A stretch of 7,834 bases of DNA from Candidatus Gastranaerophilales bacterium (GTDB taxonomy: Bacteria > Cyanobacteriota > Vampirovibrionia > Gastranaerophilales > Gastranaerophilaceae). The notes beneath the pieces are model-generated. The model saw only the letters and a list, made by a program, of their open reading frames with translations. It made no database searches and was not told the DNA's origin. The stretch covers positions 1 to 7,834 of the forward strand of contig CALVEE010000206.1 of assembly GCA_944326495.1 (NCBI GenBank). The letters are read 5' to 3'. Position 1 is the first letter of the stretch; every line of letters begins with the position of its first letter. Below, piece after piece: positions 5,007 through 7,834 of this stretch. A program made the translations under genes and the position numbers.

Positions 5007-5348
5007 ATGGACAATAATAAAAAAACATTACTAATAGACTTCGATGGAGTCCTAAATATTTACGAAGGTAAGTTTCAAAAAAATTATATTCCAAAACTTA
5101 AATCTGGAGCTTACCAATTTCTGGAATATCTGGCTCAAGAATATAATATTAAAATATTTACAACACGAAATAAAATGTTGACTGTAAAATGGCTAATTGA
5201 AAATCATATCGACTGTTTTATTTGCGATGTAACCAACACTAAAGATTTAGCCTATTTATATGTAGATGATAGGTGTGTTTGTTTTAATGGCAACTACCAA
5301 GAAACAATAAATGCTATAAGGAATTTTAAACCTCATTGGAATTTGTAA
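5007..5348 (+). CDS. Small phage-type HAD-superfamily phosphatase
   Basis: A 113-residue HAD-fold phosphohydrolase. Motif I is DFDGVL (11-16), with D11 as the likely nucleophile and D13 as the acid-base residue. Motif II is the TTR at 52-54. Lys79 (in TNTKDLAYLYVDDR) fits motif III, and D87-D88 supply motif IV metal ligands. The compact cap-less form with a YVDDRCVCFNG ending is common in phage and accessory gene sets, where such proteins are linked to nucleotide or 5'-end phosphate chemistry, though the substrate cannot be inferred here. The ATG has only a weak GAGA ribosome site. TCTAAT at 4991-4996 could be a -10 box, leaving a very short leader. Base use is AT-rich. It is divergent from the HTH gene and upstream of rnpB. 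Confidence 0.82.
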   Translation: MDNNKKTLLIDFDGVLNIYEGKFQKNYIPKLKSGAYQFLEYLAQEYNIKIFTTRNKMLTVKWLIENHIDCFICDVTNTKDLAYLYVDDRCVCFNGNYQETINAIRNFKPHWNL

Positions 5349-5403
5349 AGCAGTTTAGTTTTGTAGAGGGCAAATTTTTGCACCAATATGACATTTCTAT
5401 TTA

Positions 5404-5412
5404 TGTTATAAT
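5404..5412 (+). promoter_or_regulatory. Extended -10 promoter of rnpB
   Basis: TGTTATAAT at 5404-5412 is a TGn-TATAAT extended -10 element with a perfect hexamer. No good -35 is seen at the right spacing, as is common with extended -10 promoters. The predicted start, near 5419, matches the start of the RNase P RNA P1 helix at 5421. Confidence 0.75.
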
Positions 5413-5420
5413 CAACAAGA

Positions 5421-5821
5421 GAATAAAGCAGCCGGATAATCGCGCCCGTCAGGGTGAGGAAAGTCCGTGCATCCAAGGACAGGCCGCCGGAGAAACTCCG
5501 GGCAGCGCGAGCTGGCGGAAAGTGGCACAGGAAATATACTGCTAACCACCTTTTTGAAAGGCAGGAGCGATGGTGCAACGGTGAGTTAAGAGCTTCACCA
5601 GCGGTATCGGAAGGTACCGGCTAGCTAAACCCCGGCCGGATGCAAGATTGAATAAGGCGCTTGAGGTGTCCGCCGAGCCTTGAAAAATCGCTAGAGATTG
5701 GGAGCAATCCCAATACCAGACAGATGATTATCAGTACACTTTGCTTTTTTATTTGGGATTAACAATCCCAATTTGAAAGTAGGGTAGAAAAACAGAACAC
5801 GGCTTATGAGCTGCTTTATTC
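5421..5821 (+). ncRNA. rnpB: RNase P RNA, bacterial type A
   Basis: The catalytic RNA of RNase P removes 5' leaders from pre-tRNAs. Conserved blocks are present: GTGAGGAAAGTCC near 5454, AAACCCCGGCCGGATGCAAGA near 5628 (region III), CAGACAGATGATTAT near 5717, and ACAGAACACGGCTTA near 5792. P1 is an 11-bp perfect helix GAATAAAGCAG (5421-5431) with CTGCTTTATTC (5811-5821), followed by a T-rich tract that can end transcription. P4 pairs AAGTCCGTG with CACGGCTT. The usual GGG/CCC there is changed to GTG/CAC on both sides, a compensated change. Extra hairpins ATTGGGA-GCAA-TCCCAAT and TTGGGATT-AAC-AATCCCAA lie in the variable part. Its length of about 400 nt and layout fit type A, not the Bacillus B type. 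Short open frames overlapping it are not genes. Confidence 0.96.
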
Positions 5822-5830
5822 TTTTTATTT
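5811..5830 (+). terminator. rnpB terminator (P1 3' strand plus T-tract)
   Basis: The 3' strand of P1 (CTGCTTTATTC) runs into TTTTTATTT. The P1 stem pairs across 380 nt, so it would not act as a local hairpin. The exit may therefore be partly processed or rely on the T-tract. Confidence 0.4.
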
Positions 5831-5831
5831 T

Positions 5832-7220
5832 TTACACAAAAGTCATTTTTTCTTGTAGTGCATGCGCAGACTCTTCATATCCAGCCCTACCCATTAGAGC
5901 ATAAGTATAATTTTTTGCTTGCTCAACACCAGGCTGACTAAAAGTATCTATATTATACAGTTCTCCCGCTATTGCTGTTTGAACTTCAAGCATATAAAGC
6001 AATTGGGCGATGTTATACTCATCAATCCTTTCTATTGTAATAGTCATAGTAGGACGTGAATAATCAGCAAGCGCAACCCTTGTTGAATCAGCCTCCGCAT
6101 TAATCAAATCATTAATAGTTTTTCCACCTAAATACCCGATACCAGTATAATCAAAGATTTTAGGGATTTCCAAAGTCGTATCAAAATTTTCTACACGAAT
6201 AAATGTGATAATTTTATTATTAGGCCCCTCATTATAGAGCTGAATTTGTGAATGCTGATCAGTTGCACCAAGCGCTTTTATCGGAGTCGGACCAATATTA
6301 ACCTTTTCGCCATTATTATTATACTCTTTTCCGAGAGATTCTGCCCATAACTGAACATACCAATCAGATACATACTTAAGCCTACTAGAATAAGGCATCA
6401 TGACTGATAAATTCTTTCCTTTTTTAGTATCTAAAAGATACTGTATTAATGCACCTTGAGCAGCAATATTTTGGTTAATATCAGTATTTTTTAAAGCCAA
6501 ATCCATATCCTTAATACCGTTCATAATCTGATCAATATCAAGCCCTACAAGAGCGAACGGCACAAGCCCTACAGCAGAAAATACAGAAAATCTACCCCCA
6601 ACATCATCGGGTACAAAAAATGTCTTATAACCCTCCTGATCAGCCAGTTGTCTTAAGACTCCCATCTTTTTGTCAGTAGTAGCAACAATGTTTTTCCTAT
6701 AATCATCACCGAGTTCTTGCTCTAGAAGGTTCTTAATAATCATATACTGAGACATTGTCTCAGCAGTAGAACCGGATTTTGTGATTACATTAACAAGAGT
6801 TCGTTTTAGATCTAAAACTTTTAATAATCCAACAATTGTATCCGGATCAATATTGTCTAAAAAGAATATTCTAGGAAGCCCACCTCTTTGCTCAGGAGTT
6901 AAAAGATTCCAATATGGTTTCAAAAGAGCCTCCGTAACGGCAATTCCGCCCAAAGCCGATCCTCCAATACCAAGTACAAGGATATTATCAAACCTACCTT
7001 CTACCATAGAGGCAAATTCTTTTACATACCATACAGTTTCTTCATTATAGCCTAAATTCATCCACTGAAGCCATTGACCCGGCTTATCTTTGCGTTGGTT
7101 TAAACTTTTGATTATATCTGAAATTTTGTCTTTGTAATTTTCAAATTCTGCGCTTAAGTTTAATCCGTTTTCTTCGCCAATTATTGCCGAATCTGTGTTT
7201 CTGCAGTTCAATTTAAGCAT
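5832..7220 (-). CDS. pgi: Glucose-6-phosphate isomerase
   Basis: This cytosolic enzyme interconverts glucose 6-phosphate and fructose 6-phosphate in glycolysis and gluconeogenesis. The 462-residue length matches the shorter bacterial form. Motifs in order: GIGGSALGG (84-92), the SIS phosphate-binding TKSGSTAET (147-155), GGRFSVFSAVG (208-218, the first PROSITE signature), WYVQLWAESLGKE (287-299) with the catalytic Glu294, TDQHSQIQLYNEGP from 320 with His323, and QPGVEQAK (429-436) with the catalytic Lys436. ATG at 7220-7218 has an AAGGGA ribosome site a few bases upstream. Its stop lies 10 bases from the 3' end of rnpB, so the genes are tightly convergent, and I see no clear pgi terminator between them. 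Confidence 0.97.
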   Translation of the reverse strand: MLKLNCRNTDSAIIGEENGLNLSAEFENYKDKISDIIKSLNQRKDKPGQWLQWMNLGYNEETVWYVKEFASMVEGRFDNILVLGIGGSALGGIAVTEALLKPYWNLLTPEQRGGLPRIFFLDNIDPDTIVGLLKVLDLKRTLVNVITKSGSTAETMSQYMIIKNLLEQELGDDYRKNIVATTDKKMGVLRQLADQEGYKTFFVPDDVGGRFSVFSAVGLVPFALVGLDIDQIMNGIKDMDLALKNTDINQNIAAQGALIQYLLDTKKGKNLSVMMPYSSRLKYVSDWYVQLWAESLGKEYNNNGEKVNIGPTPIKALGATDQHSQIQLYNEGPNNKIITFIRVENFDTTLEIPKIFDYTGIGYLGGKTINDLINAEADSTRVALADYSRPTMTITIERIDEYNIAQLLYMLEVQTAIAGELYNIDTFSQPGVEQAKNYTYALMGRAGYEESAHALQEKMTFV

Positions 7221-7255
7221 CTACATCCCTTTCTTATTTATATACCCGTACTAAA

Positions 7256-7283
7256 ATTGTACTAAATAAAGTTAAATTTTCAA
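7256..7283 (-). promoter_or_regulatory. Candidate pgi promoter
   Basis: On the minus strand TTGAAA (7283-7278) and TACAAT (7261-7256) are 16 bases apart and each match consensus at 5 of 6. An 11-base-spaced direct repeat GTACTAAA (7248-7255 and 7259-7266 on the plus strand) overlaps the -10 box and could be a regulator site. Confidence 0.5.
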
Positions 7284-7386
7284 GAGTTACATGTATAGTG
7301 GTAATGCATTATTTGGGGATAATAAAAATTTATTTATATTTGTAGTAAAATACAAACAAGAATAAAGATTTTAAAAAGGAGATAAC

Positions 7387-7620
7387 ATGAATATAACATT
7401 GCTTAACGAGGGCTTATTTGTAATGATAATTGGAATGGGGACCGTTTTTATATTTCTCACGGTTATGATATTAGTTATGAATTTAAACTCAATATTTATG
7501 CAAAATGTTATCAACAAGTATTTCCCGGAAGAGAACCAAACTAAACCAAATAAGACAACCAATGAAGATGAAGAAATTGCACTTGCAATTACTTGCGCCT
7601 ATGCAAAATCCATATCTTAA
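7387..7620 (+). CDS. OadG-family small membrane subunit (Na+-pumping decarboxylase gamma type)
   Basis: A 77-residue protein with one N-terminal membrane helix (about 9-31, GLFVMIIGMGTVFIFLTVMILVM without its ends) containing the GMGTVF motif typical of the OadG family. A polar linker rich in Asn, Lys and Thr follows, then a C-terminal EDEEIALAITCAYA that resembles the EEIAAAIAAA tail. In the family this subunit anchors and assembles oxaloacetate or methylmalonyl-CoA decarboxylase, which exports sodium. The ATG has a strong AAAAAGGAG (7372-7380). It is divergent from pgi. The other subunits are not seen within the window and could lie downstream. A standalone role is possible. The family call is good, the complex is inference. 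Confidence 0.75.
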   Translation: MNITLLNEGLFVMIIGMGTVFIFLTVMILVMNLNSIFMQNVINKYFPEENQTKPNKTTNEDEEIALAITCAYAKSIS

Positions 7621-7639
7621 TAAAACAGTTCAAAAAGTC

Positions 7640-7657
7640 AAAAGCGGTTTTGCTTTT
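7640..7657 (+). terminator. Weak hairpin after the OadG-like gene
   Basis: AAAAGC (7640-7645) and GCTTTT (7652-7657) form a short stem with a GGTTTT loop. The stem's own T run is the only T tract, so it is a poor terminator candidate. If it does not act, transcription continues towards the window edge. Confidence 0.3.
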
Positions 7658-7753
7658 AGAGTATTATGGACTTCCGTATATCGCAAAAAAATAACATAAT
7701 ACCGGCAAGGAAAAGATTTCAGCTAGCCAAAAGTTATACTTCTAAGTTTAACA

Positions 7754-7834
7754 TTATTCTGAAGGAGCAGAAGCGACTGAAGAATCTCTATTACTTCAAT
7801 TCAAAAAGTTATTGTTGGGTTTCACCCAACCTAC
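7754..7834. repeat. Two dispersed intergenic repeats at the right end
   Basis: Bases 7754-7787 form ATTCT...AGAAT with a GAAGGAGCAGAAGCGACTGA middle. Read on the minus strand this is the GAGATTCTTC-GTCGC-TTC-CTTCAGAAT type of repeat common between genes in many bacteria, recognised from memory. Bases 7814-7830 are a perfect 7-bp hairpin GTTGGGT-TTC-ACCCAAC, also a widespread intergenic type, followed by CTAC at the window edge. Bases 7658-7753 hold no gene I can support. Confidence 0.6.

Noticed and set aside
5333..5578. Open frames on both strands (81 and 69 codons) over the start of rnpB
   Set aside because: They lie inside the conserved RNase P RNA and have no protein family signal.
7667..7834. 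Frame open from ATG 7667 to the window end
   Set aside because: It has no ribosome site and its last part is translated repeat sequence (GTTGGGT hairpin), so it is not supported as a gene.

Overview
The window is AT-rich bacterial chromosome made of ordinary housekeeping genes, with a compact accessory element between two of them. Lipopolysaccharide genes (kdsB, lpxK) indicate an outer-membrane (Gram-negative) cell. The RNase P RNA is the ancestral A type. Strong Shine-Dalgarno sites and sigma70-like -35/-10 boxes are easy to see. Together with short palindromic repeats between genes, and one inside a gene, this fits a gut-type non-photosynthetic relative of cyanobacteria (Gastranaerophilales / Melainabacteria). 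That assignment is inference from overall style; no single gene here proves it.

Layout. Bases 1-400 hold no gene, only a composite palindromic repeat and the tail of a second copy. A promoter and a leader of about 165 nt then precede rplU-rpmA (ribosomal proteins L21 and L27), closed by a strong terminator. A small unknown protein gene follows. Next, behind its own promoter, comes a methyltransferase-kdsB pair. After a gap of about 320 bases comes lpxK, which starts with TTG and carries an in-frame palindromic repeat. Convergent to lpxK is a small HTH regulator, divergent from a phage-type HAD phosphatase. Then come rnpB, a convergent pgi, and a divergent oadG-like gene. The right end is built from dispersed repeats.

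The most interesting part is the gap between kdsB and lpxK (about 3380-3630). It has the parts expected of a type I toxin-antitoxin locus, none of which appears as a normal gene call. These are: a sense promoter with 17-bp spacing; a 24-residue hydrophobic peptide with a near-perfect Shine-Dalgarno; a perfect 12-bp hairpin masking its start; a perfect 12-bp inverted repeat that would tie the mRNA's 5' and 3' ends together; and, on the opposite strand, a TATAAT promoter and a 13-bp stem plus U-tract that would define an antisense RNA of about 92 nt. A branched-chain-rich leader peptide is the main alternative, but the downstream gene (lpxK) does not suit it.

How the genes work together: KdsB activates Kdo and LpxK phosphorylates the lipid A precursor, so both serve lipid A-Kdo assembly. 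L21 and L27 are 50S subunit proteins. Pgi is glycolytic. rnpB matures tRNA. The HTH/HAD pair and the putative toxin locus are accessory insertions among these.
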